Of a stretch of 64,000 bases of DNA, positions 46,453 to 56,888 are shown one piece after another. Location: positions 973,001 through 1,037,000 of the forward strand of contig NZ_CP100647.1 in assembly GCF_024266585.1 (NCBI RefSeq), read 5' to 3'. Every line of letters starts with the position of its first letter. Position 1 is the first letter of the stretch. The stretch is from Xanthomonas sacchari (lineage in GTDB: Bacteria > Pseudomonadota > Gammaproteobacteria > Xanthomonadales > Xanthomonadaceae). The notes beneath the pieces are model-generated. The model saw nothing but the letters and a program-made list of their open reading frames with translations. It searched no databases and had not been told where the DNA came from. Made by a program: the position numbers and the translations under genes.

Positions 46453-49400
46453 ATGACTATGGCAACAACGACTCTCCGCACGCGCAGGCAGACATCGGTC
46501 CTGACGCTTGCGATCGCGTCAGCGCTCGGTCTCGGTGCGGCCTGCACGCCGGCGCGCGCGCTCCCATTGGAGTCGCCGCCGCCCGCACCGTTCGACATGC
46601 GCGGCAGTGGCGTCGATCGCCTCACCGTGGAGGTGGAGCGCGATGGCCTGCCGGCCGACGGGCAGACTCCGGCGAAGCTGAAGATCCGCGTGTTCGACCG
46701 GCAAGGCCGGCCGCTGCAGGCCGATACCATGGTCACCGTCGAGGCGTCCGCCGGGCGCCTGCAACTGCCCGGCGCCGACAGCGACGAGGCCGGCCTGGCA
46801 CCGCGCGACGCCGACCGGGTAACGCCGGGCATGCAGGTCGCCGTGCACCAGGGCGAGGCCGAGGTGTGGCTGCTGGCGCCGGTGCAGGCGCAGTCGGTGG
46901 ACGTGCAGGTCAGCGCCGGCGCGGCCGTGGCCAAGGGGCGGATCGCGTTCCTGCCCGAGTTGCGCGAGATGCTCGCGGTCGGCCTGGTCGACGGCATCGT
47001 CAGCTTCGATCGCAAGAATCCGTTCTCCCTGCAGCAGGCGCGTCCGGACGATGGATTCGAGGCGCGCATCGACAGCTGGTCGCGCAGCAGCGGCGACGGC
47101 AAGCGCAACGTCGCGCTGCGCAGCGCGTTCTTCCTCAAGGGCCAGGTCGCCGACGACACCTTGCTGACCCTGGCCTACGACAGCGACAAGCCCGGGACCG
47201 CGCGGCTGTTCCGCGATCTGGATCCGGAGCGTTGGTTCCCGGTCACCGGCGATGCGTCGATGGTCGGCTTCGAGGCGCGCAGCAACAGCCGCCTGTATCT
47301 GCGCCTGGACCGGCAGCGCAATTATCTGATGTACGGCGACATCGCCACCGGCGACGGCTTCAGCCAGCGCGCCGGGCAGGGCGAGGTGGCGAGCACCCAG
47401 GTCCGCGACCTGGGCCAATACACTCGCACTTTGACCGGCGTGCGCGGCCATCTGGAAGGCGCGCGCGGCAGCCTCGATGCGTTCGCTGCCGACGATCATC
47501 TGCGCCAAGTGGTCGAAGAGTTCCCGGGCCGCGGTCTGTCCGGTCCCTACACGGTCAGCAACAGCACCCACGCGGTGCTGGGCAGCGAGCAGGTGCAGAT
47601 CGTGGTGCGCGACCGGTACGCGCCGTCGCGGATCCTGCAGACCACGCCGATGGTGCGCTTCAGCGACTACACCTTCGAGCCGTTCAGCGGCCGCATCCTG
47701 TTCACCAAGCCGGTGCCGTCGGTGGACGAATCGCTGAATCCGGTGTCGGTGCGCATCACCTACGAAGTCGACCAGGGCGGCGAAAACTACTGGGTGTACG
47801 GCCTCAACGGCCAGTACAAGGTCTTGCCGGCGCTGGAACTCGGCGGCAGCTACGTCAAGGACCAGAACCCGCTGGCGCCGTTCGAACTGGCCAGCGTCAA
47901 CAGCACCGTGCATCTGGGCGAACGCACCTGGCTGCGCGGCGAGTACGCGCGGACCGAAAGCGCGCTGAACTCGGCCAGCGGCACCATCTACACCATCGAT
48001 CCGTTCGCCGCTGCGGGCAGGACCGTCACCGGCGATGCCTGGCGCGCCGAGTTCGGCCATCGCGACCGGCGCAGCAACGTGCTGGCCTGGTACGGCCAAA
48101 GCGATGCCGATTTCAACAACCCGGCGTCTTCCTATCTTGGCGGACGTCGCCAGGCCGGACTCGATGCGCAGTTGGCGCTGGGCGGTGACCTCGACGGCGA
48201 CGCGCGCAGCGCCTGGGGGCTGTACGCCAAAGGCAGCTGGATCTCCGACCGGATCAGCGCGGCCGAGCGCAGCCAGGCGCAGGCAGGGCTGCGCTATGCG
48301 CCCGCCGACACCTTCAGCCTGGAGATGGGGGCCAATCACGTCGACGAGCGCGCTGGCAGCGGCGGCCTCGGCAATGGCCTGAGCCTGCCAGGCAATCTGG
48401 GCGCGCCCTATGGCGTGGGACTGGTGACGCCGGGCATCGGCGGCGGGATCGGTGGTGGCTATGCCGGCGGCATGGCCAATGCGCTCAACCCCGGCAACGG
48501 ACAGACGCTGTACAACACCGGTGCGGGCTGGAGCGGCAACTACGGCAGTTGGGTCGGCAACGGCCTGGCCGGGGTGCCGGTCGCGTACACCGCCTTGCGT
48601 GTGGCCACGCGATGGCGGCCGCTGCCCAGGGTCGATCTCAGCGGCGAAGTGGAGCAGGACGTGGCGCACAGCGCGCACCGGCGCGCGGCGCTGGGCGCCG
48701 GCTACCAGGTGCACGAACAGACCCGCCTGTATGCGCGCTACGAGTGGAACACCGGCTTGAGCACGGTCGCCACCAGCGAGAGCGTGATCGATCCGGCGAC
48801 CGGGCAGCGCCGGCCCAGCCCCTACGACAGCAACGCCTTCGTGTTCGGCTTGGACACCCAGTACATGGAAGGCGGCACCGTCTTCAACGAGTACCGCATG
48901 TACGACAGCTTCGGCGCGCGCCAGGCGCAGTGGGCCAGCGGCGTGCGCAACCTGTGGCACCTGGGGCCGACGCTGACCTTGCAGACCGGCGCGGAGCGGC
49001 TGGAGGCGCTGCAGGGCCAGGTGCAGCGCGCCACCGCCGCGACCTTCGCGGTGGAGTGGCGTCCGGACGAGCTGTGGTTGCTCAACCAGCGCCTGGAATG
49101 GCGTCGGACCGGGGCCATGCCGACCCGCAGCGACAGCACGCTGCCCAGCCAGGGCTGGCTTGGTGGCGGCTACGACAGCTGGCTGTCGACCACGACCGCG
49201 GCGCGCAAGCTCAGCCGCGACTGGACCGTGCTGGCGCGCAACTACTACCTGCGCAACGACTACGACGACAGCCGCCAGAGCAGCGACGAGGATCGCTTCC
49301 AGTTCGGCATCGCCTACCGCGACACCGACCGCAACCGCTTCAACCTGCTGGGCAAATACGAGTACTGGACCCGCCGCGACGCGGATCTGTCGCAGTGGCT

Positions 49401-49860
49401 CGGGCAGGATCAGTTGCTCGCCCCCAGCGGCGGCTACGACAAGCACGTGGTCGCGGTGGTCGCCGACTGGCATCCGAACCGGGTGTGGTGGTGGACCGCG
49501 CGTGTGGCCGGCAAGCGCCAGAGCGACCGCATCGACGGCGGCCGCGACCGCTATACCGCCTACCTGCTCGGCGGACGCGGCACCTACGGGTTGAGCGAGC
49601 GCTGGGATGTCAGCGCGATGGCCTACCGCATGTGGAGCCCGGGCGGCGCCGTGCAGCACGCGCAGGGCCTGGAGGTCGGCTATCTGCTCACCGCCAACCT
49701 GTGGCTGTCGGCGGGCTGGAACTGGCGTGGTTTCCGCGACGACGACATGGTCGGCGCCGAGTACACCAACCAGGGCGGCTTCCTGCGCCTGCGCTTCAAG
49801 TTCGACGAAGACCTGTTCCGCGGCAAGGACCCGGCCGTCAATCCGGCGCTGCCGCGATGA
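46453..49860 (+). CDS. Large outer-membrane beta-barrel protein with N-terminal Ig-like domain
   Basis: 1135 residues from the ATG at 46453. A signal peptide (LTLAIASALGLGAACTPARA) is followed by an Ig-like/invasin-type segment (RLTVEVERDGLPADGQTPAK, TMVTVEASAGRLQLPG; residues ~50-170). From about 220 on there are alternating beta-strands rich in aromatic residues, e.g. LYLRLDRQRNYLMYGDIATG and VSVRITYEVDQGGENYWVYG, ending GGFLRLRFKFDEDLF near the C-terminus, as in outer-membrane barrels. A Gly-rich stretch (GIGGGIGGGYAGGMAN) near 660-680 is probably a surface loop. No TonB box or plug is seen. It heads a unit with an OmpA protein and a giant DUF11 protein. Confidence 0.75.
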   Translation: MTMATTTLRTRRQTSVLTLAIASALGLGAACTPARALPLESPPPAPFDMRGSGVDRLTVEVERDGLPADGQTPAKLKIRVFDRQGRPLQADTMVTVEASAGRLQLPGADSDEAGLAPRDADRVTPGMQVAVHQGEAEVWLLAPVQAQSVDVQVSAGAAVAKGRIAFLPELREMLAVGLVDGIVSFDRKNPFSLQQARPDDGFEARIDSWSRSSGDGKRNVALRSAFFLKGQVADDTLLTLAYDSDKPGTARLFRDLDPERWFPVTGDASMVGFEARSNSRLYLRLDRQRNYLMYGDIATGDGFSQRAGQGEVASTQVRDLGQYTRTLTGVRGHLEGARGSLDAFAADDHLRQVVEEFPGRGLSGPYTVSNSTHAVLGSEQVQIVVRDRYAPSRILQTTPMVRFSDYTFEPFSGRILFTKPVPSVDESLNPVSVRITYEVDQGGENYWVYGLNGQYKVLPALELGGSYVKDQNPLAPFELASVNSTVHLGERTWLRGEYARTESALNSASGTIYTIDPFAAAGRTVTGDAWRAEFGHRDRRSNVLAWYGQSDADFNNPASSYLGGRRQAGLDAQLALGGDLDGDARSAWGLYAKGSWISDRISAAERSQAQAGLRYAPADTFSLEMGANHVDERAGSGGLGNGLSLPGNLGAPYGVGLVTPGIGGGIGGGYAGGMANALNPGNGQTLYNTGAGWSGNYGSWVGNGLAGVPVAYTALRVATRWRPLPRVDLSGEVEQDVAHSAHRRAALGAGYQVHEQTRLYARYEWNTGLSTVATSESVIDPATGQRRPSPYDSNAFVFGLDTQYMEGGTVFNEYRMYDSFGARQAQWASGVRNLWHLGPTLTLQTGAERLEALQGQVQRATAATFAVEWRPDELWLLNQRLEWRRTGAMPTRSDSTLPSQGWLGGGYDSWLSTTTAARKLSRDWTVLARNYYLRNDYDDSRQSSDEDRFQFGIAYRDTDRNRFNLLGKYEYWTRRDADLSQWLGQDQLLAPSGGYDKHVVAVVADWHPNRVWWWTARVAGKRQSDRIDGGRDRYTAYLLGGRGTYGLSERWDVSAMAYRMWSPGGAVQHAQGLEVGYLLTANLWLSAGWNWRGFRDDDMVGAEYTNQGGFLRLRFKFDEDLFRGKDPAVNPALPR

Positions 49861-49916
49861 CGCCGTTTCCTCGCCGCTTTTCCCCTCTCCGCTGCCGCAC
49901 CGAACCGGGCACCGCC

Positions 49917-50957
49917 ATGAAGACTCGATCCATTTCCCTGCCGCATCACGTGCTGAGCGTGCTGATCGTCGCCGTGCTGGGCGCATGGACATTGCCCTGC
50001 GCCGCGGCCGAGGATGCCGTCGCGCTGCAGCCGTCGCCGCAACGCATCAGCGCACAGGCGATCCATGCCGACCATGACGCGTATCAGGCCACCCAGACGC
50101 GGATCAAGGCGCTCAACGACAAGGGCCTGCGGGTGGACGACTATGCGTTGTCCAAGGCGCAGTGCTGGCTGGATACCAGCTTCCACGAGTACACCCGCAA
50201 CGATCGCGGCGGCTATCCGCAGGCGGCGCTGGACGCCTCGGTGCAATTGCTCGACGCGCTGGAGAACGGGCGCGATCCGGGCATGGACACGCCGTTGGTC
50301 AACGGCGCCGAAAAGCTGCGACCGGATCTGTGGGCCCGCTACGATGCGCTCAAGCGCAGCGCCGGCTTCCGCTGCGCCGCACAGGCCACCGCCTGCGCCG
50401 AAGTGGAACTGGTGCATGCCGGCAACGAGATCCACGACGGCGGCTGGCGCCATGCCAAGCCCTATCTGCAGATCGCCGAAGACTTGACCAGCCGGGCCGA
50501 GGCGCAGGCGGATGCCTGCCCCAACGCTGTGCCGGCGCAGACGCCGGCGCAGTCCGAGCGCTTCGATCTGAGCGCCGACGCCCTGTTCGCGTTCGATCGC
50601 GGCGACCTGGCCGGGTTGTTGCCGCAGGGCAGGCAGGCGCTCGACGCGTTGGTGCAACGACTGGACACGCAGTACGCGCAGATCGAGCGCATCCGCCTGG
50701 TCGGCCACAGCGATCGCCTCGGCCGTCCCGCCTACAACCAGCGGCTGTCGGAACAGCGCGCGTGGACCGTCAAGCAGTACCTGCAGCAGCACGGCATCGC
50801 CGCGCCAATCCAGGCCGACGGCGTCGGCGCGCGCGCGCCGACCGCGGCCACCGCGCAGTGCGTCGGCACCAGGGCCACGCCGGCGCTGACCCGTTGCCTG
50901 CAGCCCGATCGCCGGGTCTCGGTCGAGATCGTCGGCCGCCAGGGCGACGCGCGCTGA
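49917..50957 (+). CDS. OmpA-family protein
   Basis: 346 residues. Signal peptide VLSVLIVAVLGAWTLPCAAA with cleavage before EDAVA. Residues ~35-210 form a helical region with a conserved DYALSKAQCWLDTSFHEYTR (a feature of similar OmpA-linked proteins). The C-terminal OmpA domain (~220-340) has LSADALFAFDRGDLAGLLPQ, IRLVGHSDRLGRPAYNQRLS and the expected Arg; it should bind peptidoglycan. Its TGA overlaps a possible ATG of the next gene (TGATG at 50955-50959). It lies 56 bp after the barrel gene. Confidence 0.88.
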   Translation: MKTRSISLPHHVLSVLIVAVLGAWTLPCAAAEDAVALQPSPQRISAQAIHADHDAYQATQTRIKALNDKGLRVDDYALSKAQCWLDTSFHEYTRNDRGGYPQAALDASVQLLDALENGRDPGMDTPLVNGAEKLRPDLWARYDALKRSAGFRCAAQATACAEVELVHAGNEIHDGGWRHAKPYLQIAEDLTSRAEAQADACPNAVPAQTPAQSERFDLSADALFAFDRGDLAGLLPQGRQALDALVQRLDTQYAQIERIRLVGHSDRLGRPAYNQRLSEQRAWTVKQYLQQHGIAAPIQADGVGARAPTAATAQCVGTRATPALTRCLQPDRRVSVEIVGRQGDAR

Positions 50958-51064
50958 TGCGCCGGTCGCGTCGTCTTCCTCCCGATGCTGGTGCGGCGCC
51001 GTGCCGCGCGGCGGCCACGCAGCGCGCGCCGGCACTCGCCCCTCCGCCTACCACGAGCACCGCC

Positions 51065-54000
51065 ATGGCTTCCGTCGAACGCGCCCATTCGTCCCCGCCG
51101 TACCGCATGCCTGCGCCACGCGCGCTGCTGCGCTGGCTGGCAGCCAGCGGCTACGTGCGCACCGCGGCACGGCAACTGCTGTTGTTGAGCGTGCTGCTCC
51201 ACGCGCTGCCGGCGTTGGCGGCGGTGACCGCCGGCACCGTGCGCACCGGCTCCGGCGCCGCCACCACCGGCTCGGCGCCGTACGACAGCCTGGATGCCGC
51301 CGGCAACAACGGCGACGTGCGCAGCAACGACACGGTGACCTATGCGTTGCAGTACTACACCGATGGCGGCGACAGCCAGGTCAGCATCACCTCGACGCTG
51401 CCGACCTGCGCCGCCGGCACCGCCGGCTGCAGCAGCGGCGATCGCATCGTCGCCTGGCAGGCGCTGCCGCCGCAGTGCAACGGCAACGGTAGCGGCATCA
51501 GCGCCGACGGCCTGACCCTGACCTGCGTGATCAACGGTCCGATGGACGCCGGCGCGCGCAGCATCCTGCCGGTGGCCATGGTGCTTGGCAACGCACCCAA
51601 CGGTGCGGTGCTGAACCCGCCGACGACGAGCTTCACCAGCCCGCAGACTTCCACGCCGCCGACCACCAGTTATCTGGCCACCGACAGCGGCGAGCTGGTC
51701 GTCACGGTCCGCGCGCGCGGCGGCTACGACGTGGTCAAGCAGCCGCAGTCCAACGGCAGCCGCAACCGTTGGGTCTACACCAAGCTCAACGGCCAGGATG
51801 GCTGGGTGATGAGCTATGCCGCCGGCATCCGCGCCCCCAACGGCATCAAGGGTCTGGAACCGATCGACGGCGACGGCGTCGCCTGGAGCGACAACCTCAG
51901 CGACATCGAGGTGACCAGCAGCAACGATCCCAACGGCGCGGCCGCGCTGCAGAACGCGATCCGCACCCAGGGCGTGCTGTACAGCTGGCCGGGCGGCAAC
52001 TGCATCCTCAACAACAGCAGCCAGGGCAGCAACGTCGGCCTGTTCGGCATGCCCAACGGCGGCACCGGCCGCACGCCCAACCAGCTGCGCGACAGCGGCA
52101 CCTGTACCGCCACCCAGTCCGGGCCGGGTGCGCCGATCAGCGTCACCATCAAGGATGCGCCCTGGAGCGGAACCTACCTGGCCGACGATGGCACTTATTT
52201 CCCGCGGCAGGGCACCGAGTACAACGACCTGGCTCCCGGCGACAACTACGTCGCGGCGCGCGTGCTCAGCATCTGGATTCCGGCCAGCGGCTTCGATCCG
52301 ATGATCGATCAGGCCAACGTCACCATCACCAACCGCTACAGCGGTGTACGCGGCCGGACCATCAGTGGACAGTCGCTGAGCGGCGACGACAGCGCCAACA
52401 ATGCAGCCAGCCTGAACTTCACCAAGACCACCTCGATCGGAGGCGGCAAGCAGTACCTGGACATCGGCAGCAGCGGCTGGCACACCGCCGACGGCACCGT
52501 GCAGGACGGCTCCAACTTCGGCGCGGCGGTGGTTGCGCTCAATCCCAGCAGCACCCCGGTCCAGGGGCTGGTGCTGTGCGAGAAGCTGGACACCACCAAG
52601 TATCAGCTCACCAGCGCGGTGGCGCCGCTCGCCAGCGCCAACCCGCAGGGCTGGGCCGACGGCAACGTGGTGATCGAATACGGCACCGGCGGCCGCAACG
52701 GCGTCGGCGACGGGTGGGCCAGCCGCGACGATCAGGCCAACGGCACCTGCGGCAACGACCAGTCGCCGACCTGGTACAGCAGCTTCGCTGCGGTGCCGGG
52801 CGGTGCGGCGCGGATCACCAAGGTCCGCGCGCGGGTGCTGGTGCCGATGCCGGCCAGCGCACAGATCTTGCTGCAAGTGGCGCTGAAGGCGACCAGGACC
52901 GCCCCGGTCGCCGGCTATGGCGTCGCCGCCGGTCATGTGTGGGAGAACGGCACGGCCGTCTACAACTACGGCACCGTCGGCACCAGCAATGTGCCGGAGG
53001 GCAGTGCGCCCGACGCGCAGGGCATCCGCTGGGTGGGTCTCGGCGACGACAGCAGCCGCTTCATCACCAGCACGGCCTGGGGCGACGTGGTGACCCTGAT
53101 CGCCGCGCGCGCCTCGATCAGCAAAGTCACGCTGACCCCGGCCAACAACGTCAACGCGGTGGTCGCCGGTCAGCAGGTGGAATACGAACTGCGTCCGGTG
53201 CTGAGTTCGTCCGGTACCACCCAGACCACGACCAGCCTGCAGGTGCGCGACGTGCTGCCGCCGGAAGCGCAGTACGTCAACGGCTCGGCGTCGCTGGCGC
53301 TGAGCAGCGTGCAGGCCAACACGCCGCAGTCCGGCTACACCACGTTGGTCTGGAACCTTCCCAGCGTCGCCACCGGCCAGAGCATCGCGCCGATCCGCTT
53401 CAAGGTCGATGTCGACGTGGCGTCGGCCAACGCCCGGGTCATGCCCAACTTCACCGTGGTCAGCAGCCCGCTCGACGCCGGGACCTGCCAGAACTCCGGC
53501 GGGGTCTACGACGCCATTCTCAACAGCGGGTACAGCATCGATTCGGCGACCGGCGCGGTCACCGGCACGCTGTGCCGCCTCGCCGCGCGCCGCGACCTCA
53601 CCATCAGCAATCCCGGCGGCTTCCAGATCAGCAAGCGTGCCGACAACGACACGGTGGAGCCGAATCAGCCGATCGGCTACACGCTGCGCTGGATCAGCGT
53701 CGGCGGCGACGTGCAGAGCAGCGACCTGATCGACGTACTGCCGTATGCCGGCGATGCGCGCGGCAGCCAGGTCAGCGGCAGCACTGGCCTGGCCGCGCTG
53801 CTGGGCGCGATCAGCGGCGATGGCAGCCCTGCGTCGACGGTGTACTACAGCAGCGCGGCGCCGGGCAGCATCGACCACGACCCGGCGGCGCCCAGCAACG
53901 CGCTCAACGGCGGCAGCACGCGCTGGTGCACGCAGGCGCAGTTCGGCAGCGCCGGGTGCCCGGCATCGCCGGCGCAGGTCACCGCGGTGCGCGTGGTCAG

Positions 54001-56740
54001 CGCCGATGGCGTGCGCCAGCTCGACGGGCAGCTGCGCAGCGTGCGGGTGCTGCTGCAGCCGCAGGGCAACGCCGGCGGCGACGTGTACAGCAACGACTTC
54101 GCCATGCGCGGGGTCAGCGGCAACGTCCCGTTCACCCGGGCCGTGGTGGCACCGGCGGCGACCACGCGCGTGGTCGCCGGCGCGCTGTCGGGCAAGGTGT
54201 TCCGCGACGACAACGACAATGGCCAGTTCGATGGCAGCGATGCCGGCATCGGCGCCGTGCAGATCACGCTGGAAGGCTGCAGCAGCGGCCCCGACGGCAG
54301 CGTGCAGACTGCCAGCGTGCCGGCCAGCGGCGCCATCGCCTGCGCGGGCGACGATGTGTCGGTCAGCCGGGTGGTCAACACCGATGCGCAGGGCGACTAC
54401 CTGTTCGCCAACGTCGCCAGCGGCCGCTATCGGCTGGTGGAGGCGCAGCCGGCCGGCTATGCCGACGGCAAGCGCCGCGTCGGCAGCCTCGGCGGCACCG
54501 CCAACGCGGTCGGCACGCTGCCGAGCGCGATCGGCGACATCCTGGTGCCGCGCCAGGGCACCGGCGTGGACTACGATTTCGCCGAACTGCTCACGCGCGC
54601 CACGCTGGTGCTGCGCAAGACCTCGCGCGGCGGCACCGGCAGTTTCGCCTTCACCCTCGGCAACACCGTGCAAGCCAGCGGCAGCGTCACCACCGGCGCC
54701 AGCGACAGCGCGGTGCAGGTGGACGGCGACACCGCCAGCGCCGGCGTCCAGGCGTTCGTGGTCTCGACGTTGGGGCGTGCGATCGCGATCACCGAAACCG
54801 CGGCGGCCGGCTGGCACCTGTCCAGCGCCGACAGCCGCTGCAGCGTCGGTGGCCGCGTGGTCGGCAGCCTGGACAGCGCGTCGCGTACCTATACGGTTCC
54901 GGCCGCGGAGGTGGTCGGTGGGGCGGAAATCGTCTGCGACTTGGTCAACGATCCCGACGCGCGGATCACCGTCGCCAAGTCCGCCGACCCGGCCAGCGGC
55001 AGCGAGGTCGCGCCGAACGACCGCATCGGCTACCGCCTGGCGGTGAACGTCACCGGCGCCGCGACCACCGCGCCGGTGGTGCTGACCGACACGCTGAGCG
55101 CGAAGTTGAACCTGGACACCGCCTCGATCGTCGCGCCGAACGGAGGCAGTTGCAGCGTGGCGGGGCAGGTCCTCAGCTGCACGCTGGCGGCGGGCACGAG
55201 CGCGGGCCGCTATGTCTTCGCCTACAGCGCCAAGGTCGCTGCCGACGCGACGGGCGCGGTCAGCAACGCGGTGGTTCCCAGCGGCCCCGACAATCCGGCC
55301 TGCGTCAATCCCGAGCAATGCCAGACCCAGCACCCGATCCGCGCCATCTTCACCGTCGCCAAGCGCGTGGTGGGCACGCCGCAACTGGTCGCCGGCACGG
55401 CCGACGAGTTCCACGTGCGCTATCGGCTGGACGTGGCCAATATCGGCGGCAGTGCCGGCGCGTATGCGCTCAGCGACAACCCGCAGTTCGATCCGGATGC
55501 GCGCATCCTCGGCGCCACCTCCACTCGCGGCAGCGAAAGCGCGGTGCCCCTGGACGGTGCGGGCGGATGGACCCTGGCCAGCAAGCGCACGCTGGCCGCC
55601 GGCGCCAGCGAGAGCTATCTGCTCGACGTGCACCTGAAGGTCGCCGCCGGCAGCAACCAGGACGACGATGCCTGCGTCGCCGGTACCGCCCAGCACGGCC
55701 TGTTCAACCTGGCCACGTTGTCCGCGCCGCAGGGAACGCTGCAGGACAATGCCTGCGTGGAGACCCCCAAGCCGGTGCTGGCCAGCCAGCTGTCGGTGGA
55801 GAAGATCGGCTCGACGCGCCAGGCCGAGATCGGCGACCTGGTCAGCTACACCGTGCGCGTGCGCAACAGCGGCGATGGCATCGCCCTGCGTCCGACGCTG
55901 GTGGACCGGCTGCCGGCCGGCTTCCGCCTGGTCGAGGGCAGCGTCCGCGTGCGCGGCGCCACCTTGCTGGCATTGCAGGGCGCACCCGGTCCGGTGCTGC
56001 GCATGGAGCTGGACCGCATCGATCCGGGCGCCGAGGTGATCCTGGCCTATCGCGTGCGCTTGGGCGTGGGCGCGATGCAGGGCGACGGCATCAACCACGC
56101 GCAGGCCGAGTGCCGCGCCCGCGCGCAGGGCCCCGGCCAGGTGTGCTCCAACGAGTCGCGCTGGAAGGTGGACGTCAGCGGCGGCGTGTTCGGCGAGGAA
56201 GGCTGCGTGGTCGGGCAGGTGTTCGTGGACTGCAACGGCAATTCGGTGAAGGACCCCGAGGAACTGGGCATTCCCGGTGCGCGCATGTACATGGAGGACG
56301 GCACCTACTTCATCGCCGATGCCGAGGGCAAGTACAGCTACTGCGGCGTGCGTCCGACCACCCACGTCATCAAGATCGATCCGCGCACCCTGCCGCGCGG
56401 CAGCCGCATGGTGACCAGCAGCCCCCGCAATGCCGCCGATGCCGGCAGCGTCTTCGTCGACATGAAGAACGGCGAGCTGCAACGCGCCGACTTCATCGAA
56501 GGCTCGTGCAGCAATCCGGTGATCGAACAGGTCAAGGCACGGCGCGCGCAGGGCGAGATCAGCAGCGTGCAGACCGAGGCCGGGCAACCGCCGCTGACCT
56601 TCGAGAGCAAGCCCGCGCCGCAGCGCGACCCGCTGCAGCAAGGCACGGATTCGGCCAACCAGCCGATCGAACAGGTGCGGCAGCGGCCGCAGGTGCAGGG
56701 CAAGGCCACGGACGCGCCGGCGGAGGATGGCGTGCACTGA
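51065..56740 (+). CDS. Giant secreted DUF11 / SdrD_B-type repeat protein
   Basis: 1891 residues from the ATG at 51065; an ATG at 50957 overlapping the OmpA stop would add 36. A hydrophobic segment (QLLLLSVLLHALPALAAVTA) is the probable signal peptide. Repeats seen: several DUF11-like units (e.g. LSVEKIGSTRQAEIGDLVSY and ITVAKSADPASGSEVAPNDR), an SdrD_B unit (GKVFRDDNDNGQFDGSDAGI, DAQGDYLFANVASGRYRLVE) and a second one at the C-terminus (GCVVGQVFVDCNGNSVKDPE, GIPGARMYMEDGTYF). The tail is Gln/Pro-rich. It should be cell-surface or secreted. The upstream barrel and OmpA proteins are its likely export or anchoring partners (inference). Confidence 0.85.
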   Translation: MASVERAHSSPPYRMPAPRALLRWLAASGYVRTAARQLLLLSVLLHALPALAAVTAGTVRTGSGAATTGSAPYDSLDAAGNNGDVRSNDTVTYALQYYTDGGDSQVSITSTLPTCAAGTAGCSSGDRIVAWQALPPQCNGNGSGISADGLTLTCVINGPMDAGARSILPVAMVLGNAPNGAVLNPPTTSFTSPQTSTPPTTSYLATDSGELVVTVRARGGYDVVKQPQSNGSRNRWVYTKLNGQDGWVMSYAAGIRAPNGIKGLEPIDGDGVAWSDNLSDIEVTSSNDPNGAAALQNAIRTQGVLYSWPGGNCILNNSSQGSNVGLFGMPNGGTGRTPNQLRDSGTCTATQSGPGAPISVTIKDAPWSGTYLADDGTYFPRQGTEYNDLAPGDNYVAARVLSIWIPASGFDPMIDQANVTITNRYSGVRGRTISGQSLSGDDSANNAASLNFTKTTSIGGGKQYLDIGSSGWHTADGTVQDGSNFGAAVVALNPSSTPVQGLVLCEKLDTTKYQLTSAVAPLASANPQGWADGNVVIEYGTGGRNGVGDGWASRDDQANGTCGNDQSPTWYSSFAAVPGGAARITKVRARVLVPMPASAQILLQVALKATRTAPVAGYGVAAGHVWENGTAVYNYGTVGTSNVPEGSAPDAQGIRWVGLGDDSSRFITSTAWGDVVTLIAARASISKVTLTPANNVNAVVAGQQVEYELRPVLSSSGTTQTTTSLQVRDVLPPEAQYVNGSASLALSSVQANTPQSGYTTLVWNLPSVATGQSIAPIRFKVDVDVASANARVMPNFTVVSSPLDAGTCQNSGGVYDAILNSGYSIDSATGAVTGTLCRLAARRDLTISNPGGFQISKRADNDTVEPNQPIGYTLRWISVGGDVQSSDLIDVLPYAGDARGSQVSGSTGLAALLGAISGDGSPASTVYYSSAAPGSIDHDPAAPSNALNGGSTRWCTQAQFGSAGCPASPAQVTAVRVVSADGVRQLDGQLRSVRVLLQPQGNAGGDVYSNDFAMRGVSGNVPFTRAVVAPAATTRVVAGALSGKVFRDDNDNGQFDGSDAGIGAVQITLEGCSSGPDGSVQTASVPASGAIACAGDDVSVSRVVNTDAQGDYLFANVASGRYRLVEAQPAGYADGKRRVGSLGGTANAVGTLPSAIGDILVPRQGTGVDYDFAELLTRATLVLRKTSRGGTGSFAFTLGNTVQASGSVTTGASDSAVQVDGDTASAGVQAFVVSTLGRAIAITETAAAGWHLSSADSRCSVGGRVVGSLDSASRTYTVPAAEVVGGAEIVCDLVNDPDARITVAKSADPASGSEVAPNDRIGYRLAVNVTGAATTAPVVLTDTLSAKLNLDTASIVAPNGGSCSVAGQVLSCTLAAGTSAGRYVFAYSAKVAADATGAVSNAVVPSGPDNPACVNPEQCQTQHPIRAIFTVAKRVVGTPQLVAGTADEFHVRYRLDVANIGGSAGAYALSDNPQFDPDARILGATSTRGSESAVPLDGAGGWTLASKRTLAAGASESYLLDVHLKVAAGSNQDDDACVAGTAQHGLFNLATLSAPQGTLQDNACVETPKPVLASQLSVEKIGSTRQAEIGDLVSYTVRVRNSGDGIALRPTLVDRLPAGFRLVEGSVRVRGATLLALQGAPGPVLRMELDRIDPGAEVILAYRVRLGVGAMQGDGINHAQAECRARAQGPGQVCSNESRWKVDVSGGVFGEEGCVVGQVFVDCNGNSVKDPEELGIPGARMYMEDGTYFIADAEGKYSYCGVRPTTHVIKIDPRTLPRGSRMVTSSPRNAADAGSVFVDMKNGELQRADFIEGSCSNPVIEQVKARRAQGEISSVQTEAGQPPLTFESKPAPQRDPLQQGTDSANQPIEQVRQRPQVQGKATDAPAEDGVH

Positions 56741-56758
56741 AACAGGGGCCAACGAAAA

Positions 56759-56781
56759 ACGCCTCGCTTCGGGCGAGGCGT
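56759..56781 (-). terminator. Terminator downstream of the AGE-family gene
   Basis: ACGCCTCGC (56759-56767) pairs with GCGAGGCGT (56773-56781). Read leftward, the stem is followed by GTTTTTCG, so it terminates the leftward sugar operon; for the rightward DUF11 gene, which ends at 56740, it lacks a T tract but may still help. Confidence 0.8.
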
Positions 56782-56805
56782 GCACCGAAAACCCTGCCAC
56801 CTGCG

Positions 56806-56872
56806 GAGGAGCGGCTTCAGCCGCGAGCGGACGTTCCCAGGAACGCCCCGTCGCGGCCGAAGCCGCCGCTAC
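56806..56872. repeat. REP-type inverted repeat
   Basis: GGAGGAGCGGCTTCAGCCGC (from 56806) faces TCGCGGCCGAAGCCGCCGCT (56851-56870), with an inner ACGTTCCCAGGAACG hairpin. It is related to those at 8037 and 63137 but has a different centre. It lies just past the AGE gene stop. Confidence 0.75.
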
Positions 56873-56888
56873 ATCCGAGGGGGCTGCG

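Noticed and set aside
50732-56800. Leftward 2022-codon open frame opposite the DUF11 protein
   Set aside because: The rightward frame has a signal peptide and clear repeats; the leftward one is low-complexity Ala/Val/Asp/Arg sequence.
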